In this document: in pieces, positions 57,501 through 64,000 of the stretch
Position numbering within the stretch: the first letter of the stretch is position 1
How the letters are laid out: each line of letters begins with the position of its first letter
Assembly (NCBI GenBank): GCA_963729275.1
Contig: CAVSNH010000013.1
Location: 310,001 to 374,000 of the forward strand
Direction: 5' to 3'
DNA: 64,000 bases
DNA from: CAVSNH01 sp963729275
GTDB lineage: Bacteria; Actinomycetota; Acidimicrobiia; Acidimicrobiales; RAAP-2
Made by a program: the position numbers and the translations under genes
Notes under the pieces: generated by a model
The model's input: the letters and a program-made list of their open reading frames with translations, nothing else
What the model was told of the DNA's origin: nothing
Database searches by the model: none

Positions 57501-57937
57501 CGCTCGACCACTCCACCCCCCTTGTCCACCGCCATTCCCACATGGACGAGGCGAGTGGGGTCGTCCCAACTGACCACCTTGGGCGCAACGACGCCGGCGT
57601 TCGAACGGAATGCCTCCTCGACGAGGAGATGCACGGCGTCTGGAAAGGGGGCCACATCGTCGTGGCAGAGGAGGAAGTAGGCGGCGCCGTGCACCATGGA
57701 CGGCACCTCGTTGACGGTGGCGGCGAACCCCCGGTTCTCGTCGAAGCGCCGCACATAAGCGGTCGGCAGCACCCACCCCACCCGCTCGGTGAGGTCCTCG
57801 GCGCTTCCGGTATCGAGGACGAGAACCGACAGTTCGGCGTAGTCCTGGGCGGCGATGGAGGCCAGGGTCTCTTCGAACCAGGGGCCGGGGTCGTGGGCTA
57901 CGACGACGGCGACGACCGGCGGCGCCACTGCTTCCAT
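54596..57937 (-). CDS. GT2 glycosyltransferase fused to a large membrane domain
   Basis: A 1113-residue protein. Residues 1-260 are a GT-A glycosyltransferase: VVAVVVAHDPGPWFEETLAS, the His-Asp-Asp motif at 92-94 (CHDDVAP) as the metal DxD, GGCNLVRADLFEELGGFDPV and AMGEDLDFCWRAQVAGARVI. After a basic linker come about 12 membrane helices (about 395-870) and a C-terminal extracytoplasmic domain with one last helix near 1065. A run of EPEP repeats sits in a loop near residue 550. It resembles the mycobacterial galactan/rhamnan-type GT2 beside DUF5719. It should add a sugar to a lipid carrier or wall polymer; the exact sugar is unknown. Confidence 0.88.
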   Translation of the reverse strand: MEAVAPPVVAVVVAHDPGPWFEETLASIAAQDYAELSVLVLDTGSAEDLTERVGWVLPTAYVRRFDENRGFAATVNEVPSMVHGAAYFLLCHDDVAPFPDAVHLLVEEAFRSNAGVVAPKVVSWDDPTRLVHVGMAVDKGGGVVERVHPYEIDQGQHDAVRDVFLAPGGCNLVRADLFEELGGFDPVIVAMGEDLDFCWRAQVAGARVIVAPDARIRHREELASGSRPLEPSLWAAADGSGSQPAPTLQELQRRHELLATFKCYGRFHLLRVVPQIAALSTAEVVVARLAGNRGRATAVTRAWRWNLRRLPTLRAQRAELRAHRRLPDSEVRQLQMRGSARLSSYGRRVFQYGFHGAHDDELADAEPGVPEGPEPSPAAGPLPDRGQMGRSARLACWLAAGLVIVIGSRNIITTRLPAVGQFAPFPSWGASFGQFFAGWHPAGVGTTAPATAALALMGVLGTVLLGAMGLAEKVLVLACVPIGAWGVVRLVRPFGSQRASLVAGISYLAMGLPYDALGTGRLGGLVLYAGSPWVLSRLFRASGLAPFAPEPEPEPEPEPEPKPAPPKPSGMARYVAGRRDLLVLGLLEAVLVAFAPAAAIVVLLSGVTVAGTLAVAGARPAAVRVLGRAVGATLLAAVINLPWLIGVLSAGSGAVSVFGVPLSAADAVGWGSLLRFAVGPIGGSVLGWGFALAALSPLVLGRGPRFGWAARLWSVTIVFWLAAWVVGRGWTGNWAPDLTILLAPAAVAVATSIGLGIAAFEVDVPRAAFGWRQMITALAVAATMLAAVPTLVSALPGNWNLPADDFSQALAWMPGRTGSGAFRVLWLGDPRALNLGSWAAGGGLAYATSEEGPADARWLWNPPGAGPAANLAAAVDLARDDGTDRLGQLLSSAGVRYVVVVTALAPQIQGQQSTESLPVPGDLLPALDRQLDLATVLSGTGLTVYQNTDWLPSRVEFVPTRTNASGAAGASATVATPVLPGPVASTSYQGPLAAGTVQSAMAPAGRWVLTVGNRSIRKAGAGGWVGRYPVAAAGNAVLGFAGGPWPGLALAYSVLVWLLALVAVVGRRQVGQQWSRLRRRRARSAASPPRPDDWEVFDEVTWAESPSDSGVRT
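56254..56293. repeat. GAACCG/GAGCCG hexanucleotide run encoding an EP repeat
   Basis: Six or seven tandem copies of a six-base unit (GGTTCC/GGCTCC/GGCTCT on the plus strand) encode a Glu-Pro run followed by Lys-Pro in the loop of the GT2 protein. Such runs are prone to slippage and may vary in length between strains; being multiples of six, changes keep the frame. Confidence 0.8.
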
Positions 57938-58103
57938 CAGGGGGATGAGGCTACGGCACCTGGTCCCGAGGTGGAAGTCCTCCCTGGTCAGGGTGGTGAT
58001 AGGACAACGGCGAGGCCAGGCCCCGTTTACCTGTCACCACTCGAGGACCGGCGATGCCCCCTTCCTTGCCGGGGTGCGGGGTGGGTGGTGAGGGCCCGAG
58101 TGC

Positions 58104-58132
58104 TTGCAACTGTTTAACAGAGTCGATACACT
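58104..58132 (+). promoter_or_regulatory. Sigma-A-like promoter for the coiled-coil protein gene
   Basis: TTGCAA at 58104-58109 and TACACT at 58127-58132 are separated by exactly 17 bases, with an AT-richer spacer (CTGTTTAACAGAGTCGA). Each hexamer matches the consensus at 4 of 6 positions. The inferred start of transcription is about 58139, 52 bases before the GTG. Confidence 0.6.
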
Positions 58133-58145
58133 AGTTCACACACCT

Positions 58146-58166
58146 TCGGGGGCTGCCCGCCCCCGA
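58146..58166 (+). promoter_or_regulatory. Hairpin in the 5' leader of the coiled-coil protein gene
   Basis: A perfect 8-bp stem, TCGGGGGC (58146-58153) with GCCCCCGA (58159-58166), and a 5-base loop TGCCC. It lies between the predicted transcription start and the ribosome site GAGGAGG (58175-58181), so it could protect the mRNA 5' end or influence translation. Confidence 0.55.
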
Positions 58167-58190
58167 GAGAGATCGAGGAGGCCGTTCATC

Positions 58191-58592
58191 GTGCCGGAGA
58201 TCGCCAACGACATCACCAAAGCAGCCAAGGACGTGGCCAATGTGGCCAGGGACGCAACCTACGTCCTCATCGGCGCCGGAGTGCTCGCCTTCCAGCGGGC
58301 GCAGGTCGAGCGCCAGGAGCTCCTGAAGCGCCTGTCAGACCCCCGGGCCGGACTCGAGCATCGGCTTTCCGCCGTGCGCTCCGACCTCGGCGACACCGTC
58401 CAGGCCACCGAGGCCCGGTTCGAAGAGCTCATGAACCGCCTCGAGAACGTGATCGAGAGCGTCGAGGCGGCCGTGGCCCCCCTCGAGGATCGCCTGCCCG
58501 ACCAGGCCCGCGACATGGCCAAGCAGGCTCATGCCCAGGCCCGGGAGGCCCGCACTCAGCTGCGCACGTTTCTTCCCGGCGCTGCTGCCTGA
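58191..58592 (+). CDS. Small coiled-coil protein of unknown function
   Basis: A 133-residue mostly helical protein. It begins MPEIANDITKAAKDVANVAR, has a short hydrophobic helix at about residues 19-31 (DATYVLIGAGVLAF), then a long charged helix (AQVERQELLKRLSDPRAG) and heptad-like AVRSDLGDTVQATEARFEEL and ENVIESVEAAVAPLEDR, ending with an Ala/Gln/Arg-rich helix. Such make-up recalls HbhA- or phasin-like surface/granule helices, but I do not recognise a family. GTG 58191 has GAGGAGG upstream; a longer frame to 58104 would start at the -35 box, so it is rejected. Its own good promoter suggests steady expression. Confidence 0.75.
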   Translation: MPEIANDITKAAKDVANVARDATYVLIGAGVLAFQRAQVERQELLKRLSDPRAGLEHRLSAVRSDLGDTVQATEARFEELMNRLENVIESVEAAVAPLEDRLPDQARDMAKQAHAQAREARTQLRTFLPGAAA

Positions 58593-58667
58593 TCCGACCG
58601 TGAGGTTGGGCGCCGCACGCTGAACGCCGGCGGCTTCCAGCCCGGTCGACGGGCTCAATCGACGGGC

Positions 58668-59564
58668 TCAGCCGCTCTGGCGCCACCACTCGAGAACGTC
58701 GGCCAGGGTCTGGTCGAGGGAGATCTCCGTCTTCCACCCGGTGGCCTGGTGCAACCGGCCGGGGTCGCCACGCAGTACGGGCACGTCCACCGGCCGCACC
58801 AGCTCCGGGTCGGGTCGCAGCTCGAGGTCGGCGCCGGCCTGGCGTAGCAGGGTCTCCGCCACCGCCTGGATCGAATGGTCACGGCCCGAGCAGACGTTGT
58901 AGATCGCACCCGGCTTGCCACGTTCGACGAGCAGGCGGTAGGCGCGCACCACATCTCGCACGTCGGTGAAGTCACGGCGGGCCGACAGGTTGCCGACGGC
59001 GATGTGGTCGTCACCCTCAGCCAGTGCCTTCACGATGCGGTGGGCCAAGGCGGCCACTGCGAAATTCGGGCTCTGCCCTGGTCCGATGTGGTTGAAGGGC
59101 CGGACCACGATCACCGCCTGCCCGTGCCCGGCGACCGCTTGCCCGCACACCGCTTCGGCCGCCAGCTTGCTCGCCGCATAGGGCGTGAGCGGGGCGGTGG
59201 GTGCCGTCTCGGTCAGGGGTAGGACGGCCGGGTCGGTGACCGCTCCATAGACCTCGGCCGAGCTGGTGACGAGCACGCGGGGATCCGACTCGCACTGCCG
59301 GGCTGCGGCCAGGACGGCGGCGGTGCCCAGCACGTTGACCTCGAGCACCCGCAGCGGGTCGTCCCACGACTCGCCGACGTGAGCGAGAGCGGCCAGGTGG
59401 TACACGGCGTCGGGGGCAGCATCCTTCACCGCGGCCAGCACGGCCGTCGGGTCGGTGATCTCCACCTCACGGTCGATGGCCACCACTTCGTCGCCGGCTC
59501 CTCGCAGGTGCTCGGCCAGCCAACCGCCGACGAAACCCCGGCCTCCGGTGATGAGGGCGCGCAC
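58668..59564 (-). CDS. NAD-dependent epimerase/dehydratase (GDP-sugar 4-reductase type)
   Basis: A 298-residue short-chain dehydrogenase of the extended type. NAD(P) loop: MRALITGGRGFVGGWLAEHL; Asp after beta2 (DREVEITD) is preceded by an AID; catalytic triad: Ser in VTSSAEVYGAV, Tyr and Lys in LTPYAASKLAAEAV. NHIGPGQSPNFAVAALAHRI is the region conserved in GDP-6-deoxy-mannose reductase (Rmd) and related enzymes. It likely makes a 6-deoxy or epimerised nucleotide sugar for the glycosyltransferases just upstream in the same direction. The gap to the next gene is 6 bases. Confidence 0.88.
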   Translation of the reverse strand: MRALITGGRGFVGGWLAEHLRGAGDEVVAIDREVEITDPTAVLAAVKDAAPDAVYHLAALAHVGESWDDPLRVLEVNVLGTAAVLAAARQCESDPRVLVTSSAEVYGAVTDPAVLPLTETAPTAPLTPYAASKLAAEAVCGQAVAGHGQAVIVVRPFNHIGPGQSPNFAVAALAHRIVKALAEGDDHIAVGNLSARRDFTDVRDVVRAYRLLVERGKPGAIYNVCSGRDHSIQAVAETLLRQAGADLELRPDPELVRPVDVPVLRGDPGRLHQATGWKTEISLDQTLADVLEWWRQSG

Positions 59565-59570
59565 GGCCGG

Positions 59571-60770
59571 TCACCCTACCGGGTGGTCAGCGGCTCGACC
59601 CGGGTGTCGCCGGTCGCCATGGCCGGCCGCGTGTCGATAGGCGTCAACGTGGCGATCGGCGCTGGCCGACCACGTGTACCGGGCGGCGAGGGCCAACCCC
59701 TCACGCCGACGGGCCTCGACCTCGGCCGGCGGACGGCCGCGCAGCTCGGCGTCGAGGGCGTCAGCCAGAGCCGACTCGTCCCCCGGTTTGACGCACACGG
59801 CCACGTCGCCGGCAACCTCGGCCATGGCCGTCCCGGTCGTGGTCACAACAGGCACCCCGCAGGCCAGGGCTTCGAGCGCCGGAAGCCCGAAACCCTCGTA
59901 CCGGGCCGGGTAGGCGGCCACCGTGGCCGCACGCAGCAGGGCAGGGACGGAGTCGTCGGCGACGTACCCCGTGCGCACGATGCGGTCGGAGAGGCCCGAG
60001 GAGTCAACGGCGCGGTCCACGGCGTCGACCCCCCAGGCGCGGCGGCCTACCAGCACCAGCAGCGCGTCGGGGTGACACCCCGCCGTGCGAGCGAATGCCC
60101 GAACCAGGGTGGGCACGTCCTTTCGCGGCTCGAGTGTTCCCACGAAGACCACCAGCGGATTCCCGCCTGCCAGGCGCGGATCCAGCGCCGCGAGTGCCTC
60201 GGCATCGGCGCCGGAGCTCGGCTCGTTGACGGAGAAGCGACGGGTGTCGACCCCGTGGTGGGCGACGAACACCGGACCTCGGGTCGGACACCAGCGGGCG
60301 AGCTCATGCGCGGTGGTGGCGCTCGGGCAGATGACAGCCGCCGCCCGTCTGGCCGCCACCCGGATGGCTCGGCGGAACAACACGACCTTCGAGCGCTCAT
60401 GCCACGCCGGCTCGACGAAGAAGCTCAGGTCGTGAATGGTGACGGCGACGGGCACCCGCGATCGCTCGGGCATCGTGTAGTGCGGCCCGTGATGGACCGA
60501 CCGGCCGAGCTCCTCGACGACACTCGAAAGCCGGAGCTGTTCCCAAACGAGCCGCAGCGGGCGCGGCCCCGGCGCGACGGCTGCCACTCGTGACGGTCCG
60601 ACGATCGACTGCCAGCGATGCCCGTCGGCGCGGCGACTCACCACCACCAAGTCGATGTCGGTACGGGCGACGAGGGCGGTGGCGAGCTCGATGGTGTAGT
60701 GCCCGGCACCGGCCACCTGGTTCGGGACCGCACTGACATCGAGGGACAGACGAAGAGGCTCGTCAGCCAC
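59571..60770 (-). CDS. Family 1 glycosyltransferase (GT-B)
   Basis: A 399-residue GT-B enzyme. N-domain: LSLDVSAVPNQVAGAGHYTI and VAVTIHDLSFFVEPAWHERS; C-domain: VVFVGTLEPRKDVPTLVRAF, AARYEGFGLPALEALACGVP (EGFGLPxLE, the nucleotide-sugar site with its Glu pair) and GDVAVCVKPGDESALADAL. It is a retaining transferase of the WbaZ/mannosyl type using a nucleotide sugar. GTG 60770 is the start (overlapping the previous gene's stop by 8 bases); the frame runs on to 60902 inside the neighbour. Middle of a four-gene glycan operon. Confidence 0.9.
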   Translation of the reverse strand: MADEPLRLSLDVSAVPNQVAGAGHYTIELATALVARTDIDLVVVSRRADGHRWQSIVGPSRVAAVAPGPRPLRLVWEQLRLSSVVEELGRSVHHGPHYTMPERSRVPVAVTIHDLSFFVEPAWHERSKVVLFRRAIRVAARRAAAVICPSATTAHELARWCPTRGPVFVAHHGVDTRRFSVNEPSSGADAEALAALDPRLAGGNPLVVFVGTLEPRKDVPTLVRAFARTAGCHPDALLVLVGRRAWGVDAVDRAVDSSGLSDRIVRTGYVADDSVPALLRAATVAAYPARYEGFGLPALEALACGVPVVTTTGTAMAEVAGDVAVCVKPGDESALADALDAELRGRPPAEVEARRREGLALAARYTWSASADRHVDAYRHAAGHGDRRHPGRAADHPVG

Positions 60771-61911
60771 GGCGTGCCCCCGACCACCGGTCCCCGACGG
60801 CCGAGTCCCACACGGCGAGGTGGCGGCGGGCGATCGACGCCCAGCGGAGCTCGGCCGCCCGGCTGGCGCCGAGCCCGACCAACCGGGCTCGCACGGCGTC
60901 ATCGGTGGCCACCTTCACGATCCCCTCGGCGATGCTTTCGATCGAGCTGGGGTCGACCTCGAGTGCGGCACCGCCGGTGCTCGGCAGCGGGCTCGCTACC
61001 ACCGGGATGCCGCAACTCATGGCCTCGACCGGGGGGAGGCCGAAGCCCTCGATCAAGGGCACGTAGGCGAGCAACCGTGCGCTGCCGTAGAAGGCAGCGA
61101 GCTCGCCGGGCGAGACCAGGCCGGCGAAGACGACGCCCTCCTCGGGCTTGACTCGCCGACCCCAACCGCTCGGGCCCACCATGAGCAGGGGCCACGGCTC
61201 GGGCAACTTCGTCCGGGCACGCCGGTAGGCGGCCACCAACCGCTCATGGTTCTTGCGTGGCTCGAGCGTTCCCACGCTCAGAAGGAAGGGGCCAGTGATG
61301 CCCAGCCGAGACAGCAGCCGGTTGGCGGCGGCGTGGTCGGGAGGCGGGAGATGGTCGACCCCCATCGGGATCACGGTGATCGAGCCCGGAGGCGCTCCCT
61401 CGGCCAACAGCTCACCGGCCACCTCGTCGTTGGCCACGATGAACCGCGTCGCCCGGCGGATAGCTCGGGCCAGCGCGTGCTCGTGCCAGCGGCGGCCGCG
61501 GGCCGGGTAGGCGTCGGGAAGCTGCCGCCACAGGAGATCGTGGACCGTCACTACCAACGCCGAGGTTTCCGGCTCCATGGTGGCGAGCGACGTGGCATGG
61601 AGAATGTCGTTGCCAGTGCGGTTGCGGACCAGGCCACGGTCCCACGCCCGGGTCAGCAGCGGGCCGGGCAAGGCGACCGAGCGCACCGGATGCCCGAGCT
61701 CGGCGAGCGGGTCGGGACGGCCCCGAGGTGCACGACTGGCCACGAGCTCGACGCGCGGCACCGTCTCCCCTTCTGAGGCCAGGTCATCGAGGCCACCCAG
61801 GAGACCCCGCACATAGGTGCCGATGCCGCCGGCCGCCGACCGTCGCAGCTGCTCGACGATCATGAGGACGGACATCTCCTCGTGCTCCGGGCGAGGCCCA
61901 CCCTCGGTCAC
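60763..61911 (-). CDS. Family 1 glycosyltransferase (GT-B)
   Basis: A 382-residue GT-B enzyme. It has VLMIVEQLRRSAAGGIGTYV, ALVVTVHDLLWRQLPDAYPA, LLSVGTLEPRKNHERLVAAY, GPSGWGRRVKPEEGVVFAGL and PLIEGFGLPPVEAMSCGIPV (the E-x7-E type site). The N-terminal SAAGGIGTYV loop is the usual nucleotide-sugar binding start. It overlaps both neighbours by a few bases (61908-61911 upstream and 60763-60770 downstream), so the three GT1 genes are one translationally coupled unit. The sugar is not predictable. Confidence 0.9.
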   Translation of the reverse strand: MTEGGPRPEHEEMSVLMIVEQLRRSAAGGIGTYVRGLLGGLDDLASEGETVPRVELVASRAPRGRPDPLAELGHPVRSVALPGPLLTRAWDRGLVRNRTGNDILHATSLATMEPETSALVVTVHDLLWRQLPDAYPARGRRWHEHALARAIRRATRFIVANDEVAGELLAEGAPPGSITVIPMGVDHLPPPDHAAANRLLSRLGITGPFLLSVGTLEPRKNHERLVAAYRRARTKLPEPWPLLMVGPSGWGRRVKPEEGVVFAGLVSPGELAAFYGSARLLAYVPLIEGFGLPPVEAMSCGIPVVASPLPSTGGAALEVDPSSIESIAEGIVKVATDDAVRARLVGLGASRAAELRWASIARRHLAVWDSAVGDRWSGARRG

Positions 61912-63128
61912 AGACGGCCGGTTCCTGCGTCATCGAGGGCGTCGCGGTAGAGGGCGACGAGGCCCTCGGCACACCGCTCCCAGGTGAAGTCGCGACTGCG
62001 GCGGAGGCCACGGTCGACGAGCGTCTCGACGTCGACTCCCCCGTCGAGGAGGGCGGCCATGGACTTGGCCAGAGCATCGGCGTCCCCAGGTTCGACGAGG
62101 GCGGCGCCGTCGGCCACCACTTCGGGCACCGCTCCGGAAGCGGTGGCGACCACCGGCACCCCCATCGACATGGCCTGGAGCGGCGGGAACCCGAAGCCCT
62201 CGTAGACGGACGGGAAGGCCAGCAGGGCGGCGCCGGCTATGGCGGCGTCGACGATTGGGGCGTCCACGTAACCCGGCCGGAGGACCCGGGAGGCGACGGG
62301 CGAGGCAGCCACGGCGTCGTCGAGCGCCTTCGACCCCCAGCCACGCCCTCCGATGATCACCAGGGCGACCCCGGGGTAATCAGCCGCCATTTGGTTGAAG
62401 GCCGAGACAAGGAGCGGGTAGTCCTTGCGCGGCTCGATGGTGCCGACGGCCACCACGTAACGCTCACACCCGTCGGGCAGTTGGAGGGGTGGTCGTCCGA
62501 GCAGTTGTCCCTCACACCGAGCCGGACCGTGGTCGGGGTGGTCGTCGTGGTCAGGGTGGTCGGCGTGGTCGGCGCTGTCGTCGGCACGGGGAATGCCGTG
62601 GTGGACCGCACGCACCCGCCCCGGGTCGGCACCGAAGTGGAGGACCACCTCGTCGGCGACGAACTGCGAGGGCGTGTGCACCCATGCTCCATTGGCAAGC
62701 GCCCGACGCACGAGCTTCGGGAAAACGAGGGTGGCGGGGTCACAAAGCTCCGGGTAGCGCACGACCGTGAGGTCGTGAACGGTGAGAACCCTGGTGGCGT
62801 GGGCGGCCGGCGGGACGACGAAGTTCGACCCGTGCACCACGTCACGCCGCCCGAGGAACCACTCGATGGGCGGGAACCCTCCGCTGCGCCAGGCGGCGTG
62901 CAGCGGGCGAGCCGGCATGGGCCGCTGCCGCGTGGAGACGCCCGGAGGAACGCGAGCCTCGATGCCCCGACGGCGCCGCCAGCTCACGGCGTAGGCCGAG
63001 ACCTCGACGTCGCTCCGGCGGACCAGCCCCTCCAGCGCCCCCTCGCAGAATCGCCCGACACCCGTCGGATGTCCGAGCAAGGGAGTCGCGTCGAAGGCAA
63101 CGGTGAGCGCTCCCTCCTCCTGCGCCAT
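61908..63128 (-). CDS. Family 1 glycosyltransferase with a His/Asp-rich insert
   Basis: A 406-residue GT-B enzyme with LTVAFDATPLLGHPTGVGRF, RVLTVHDLTVVRYPELCDPA, YVVAVGTIEPRKDYPLLVSA and SVYEGFGFPPLQAMSMGVPV. Between the two domains, at about residues 175-200, is an unusual DDSADHADHPDHDDHPDHG stretch of alternating Asp-His-Pro that the other two GT1 proteins lack and that could bind a metal. It opens the three-gene GT1 operon. ATG 63128 is the start; the frame continues to 63350 with unlikely residues. Right after lies the divergent cofD gene. Confidence 0.88.
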   Translation of the reverse strand: MAQEEGALTVAFDATPLLGHPTGVGRFCEGALEGLVRRSDVEVSAYAVSWRRRRGIEARVPPGVSTRQRPMPARPLHAAWRSGGFPPIEWFLGRRDVVHGSNFVVPPAAHATRVLTVHDLTVVRYPELCDPATLVFPKLVRRALANGAWVHTPSQFVADEVVLHFGADPGRVRAVHHGIPRADDSADHADHPDHDDHPDHGPARCEGQLLGRPPLQLPDGCERYVVAVGTIEPRKDYPLLVSAFNQMAADYPGVALVIIGGRGWGSKALDDAVAASPVASRVLRPGYVDAPIVDAAIAGAALLAFPSVYEGFGFPPLQAMSMGVPVVATASGAVPEVVADGAALVEPGDADALAKSMAALLDGGVDVETLVDRGLRRSRDFTWERCAEGLVALYRDALDDAGTGRL

Positions 63129-63367
63129 CGTCACGAGCGCCACCAGACGAGCACCCGGCGAGCCTTGCACATCCACCCCTGCCGGCCGCGCTGGCCGTGA
63201 CCAGGAGCGGGGCAGACCGTCGCCCCTTGCCGCGGGAGTGGCTGGGGGCAGGAAGCAAGGGCGCACACGGCTACCCTCGCCGTCGTGCAGCAGGCATCGT
63301 GCGAGCTCCCTGGGGTCCTCGGCGTCCCCAGCGTCCCCGCTCCCACTCAACGACGGGCGCCACGTCG

Positions 63368-64000
63368 ATGATCTGCGCGCTGGCCGGCGGCGTCGGCGCC
63401 GCCCGCTTCCTGCGGGGTCTCGTCGAGGTCGTTCCCGCCGATGACGTGACTGCCATCGTCAACACCGCTGACGACACCGACCTGCACGGGCTGCACATCT
63501 CCCCCGACCTCGACACCGTGGTCTACACATTGGCCGACGCCATCAACCCCGAGACCGGCTGGGGACTGGTCGACGAGACGTGGCGGGTGATGTCGTCTCT
63601 CGAACGGCTCGGCGGCATCACGTGGTTTCGCCTCGGGGACCGCGACCTCGCCACCCATTGCTACCGGACCCAGCGGCTGTCGGAAGGGGCGACCCTCCAC
63701 CAGGTGACCGAGGAGTTGTGCCACTCGTGGGGGGTCGGCGTCCGGGTCGTGCCCATGAGCGACGATCCAGTGCGCACCCATCTGCACCTGGTCGACGGAC
63801 CGGAGATCGGGTTCCAGGAGTACTTCGTACGGCTCGGCCACGACGTCGCCGTGCGCGGAGTGCGCTTTGCCGGGTCGGAGACGGCACGCCCGGCGCCCGG
63901 AGTGGTCGAGGCCCTCGACGTGGCCGAGCGCGTGGTCGTGTGCCCGTCCAACCCGGTGGTGTCGATCGATCCGATCCTGTCGCTGCCCGGTATACGTGAG
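63368..64000 (+). CDS. cofD: 2-phospho-L-lactate transferase CofD/FbiA (partial, cut by window end)
   Basis: The first 211 residues of the F420 biosynthesis enzyme that joins the phosphoenolpyruvyl or phospholactyl group to Fo. It begins MICALAGGVGAARFLRGLVE and has VNTADDTDLHGLHISPDLDT, FRLGDRDLATHCYRTQRLSE and VVCPSNPVVSIDPILSLPGI, all diagnostic of CofD/FbiA. The gene is open at the right edge, so the last about 110 residues are missing. It is divergent from the glycosyltransferase operon. F420 made here would serve the LLM-type oxidoreductase at 9.5 kb. Confidence 0.95.
   Translation, partial: MICALAGGVGAARFLRGLVEVVPADDVTAIVNTADDTDLHGLHISPDLDTVVYTLADAINPETGWGLVDETWRVMSSLERLGGITWFRLGDRDLATHCYRTQRLSEGATLHQVTEELCHSWGVGVRVVPMSDDPVRTHLHLVDGPEIGFQEYFVRLGHDVAVRGVRFAGSETARPAPGVVEALDVAERVVVCPSNPVVSIDPILSLPGIRE

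Overview
The window is 64 kb of high-GC DNA from an actinobacterium, most likely in the class Acidimicrobiia or a close uncultured relative. This is inferred from gene content: CofD/FbiA and an F420-type luciferase-like enzyme, DUF3039, DUF5719, an SCO6745-family protein, BsaP beside BioB, many GTG starts, and a cell-wall amidase carrying the tandem repeats I associate with Acidimicrobiia. Nothing looks like a plasmid, phage, transposon or CRISPR array, so it reads as ordinary chromosome.

Layout. (1) 1-9.5 kb is a loose mix of small stand-alone genes: a GAP-family membrane protein, two NTF2-like proteins, one frameshifted small gene, a reductase of the dihydrofolate reductase fold, a GNAT acetyltransferase, an AraC/VOC pair, two secreted proteins, a SoxR regulator divergent from an HD-domain protein, and a secreted GH114-like hydrolase. 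(2) 9.5-21 kb is metabolic: an F420-type LLM protein, an AidB-like acyl-CoA dehydrogenase, an MpaB-type oxygenase, a membrane-anchored GH3 glycosidase with a PA14 domain, AhcY, an enoyl-CoA hydratase, a methyltransferase and a second acyl-CoA dehydrogenase. (3) 21-33 kb holds cofactor genes (bioB-bsaP, bioD and an archaeal-type riboflavin synthase) with Maf, Dus, ABC-F, an SPFH/NfeD pair and more acyl-CoA enzymes. (4) 33-41 kb is the conserved hpf-secA-prfB-ftsE-ftsX block, read on the minus strand. (5) 41-64 kb is dominated by cell-envelope sugar metabolism and glycan assembly: phosphomannomutase, Trm112-like and PGI/PMI genes, an amidase with repeats, two large polytopic membrane glycosyltransferase-like proteins, DUF5719, FtsH, an NAD-dependent sugar epimerase/reductase, three family-1 glycosyltransferases, and CofD running off the right edge.

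How the genes work together. Hexose phosphates are interconverted by PGI/PMI and phosphomannomutase and activated by an RmlA-like nucleotidyltransferase. The epimerase/reductase and the GT1/GT2 enzymes can use these to build an envelope polysaccharide, while the amidase, FtsEX and FtsH act in wall remodelling and membrane quality control. Three acyl-CoA dehydrogenases, an acyl-CoA synthetase and an enoyl-CoA hydratase indicate fatty-acid or related acyl catabolism. F420 synthesis (CofD) supplies the cofactor for the LLM enzyme.

The most interesting points are the archaeal-type riboflavin synthase, the BsaP-like protein with an extra cysteine cluster next to bioB, the repeat-bearing amidase, the palindrome in the SoxR/HD-protein divergent promoter, the His/Asp-rich insert in one glycosyltransferase, and the unusual start of prfB.
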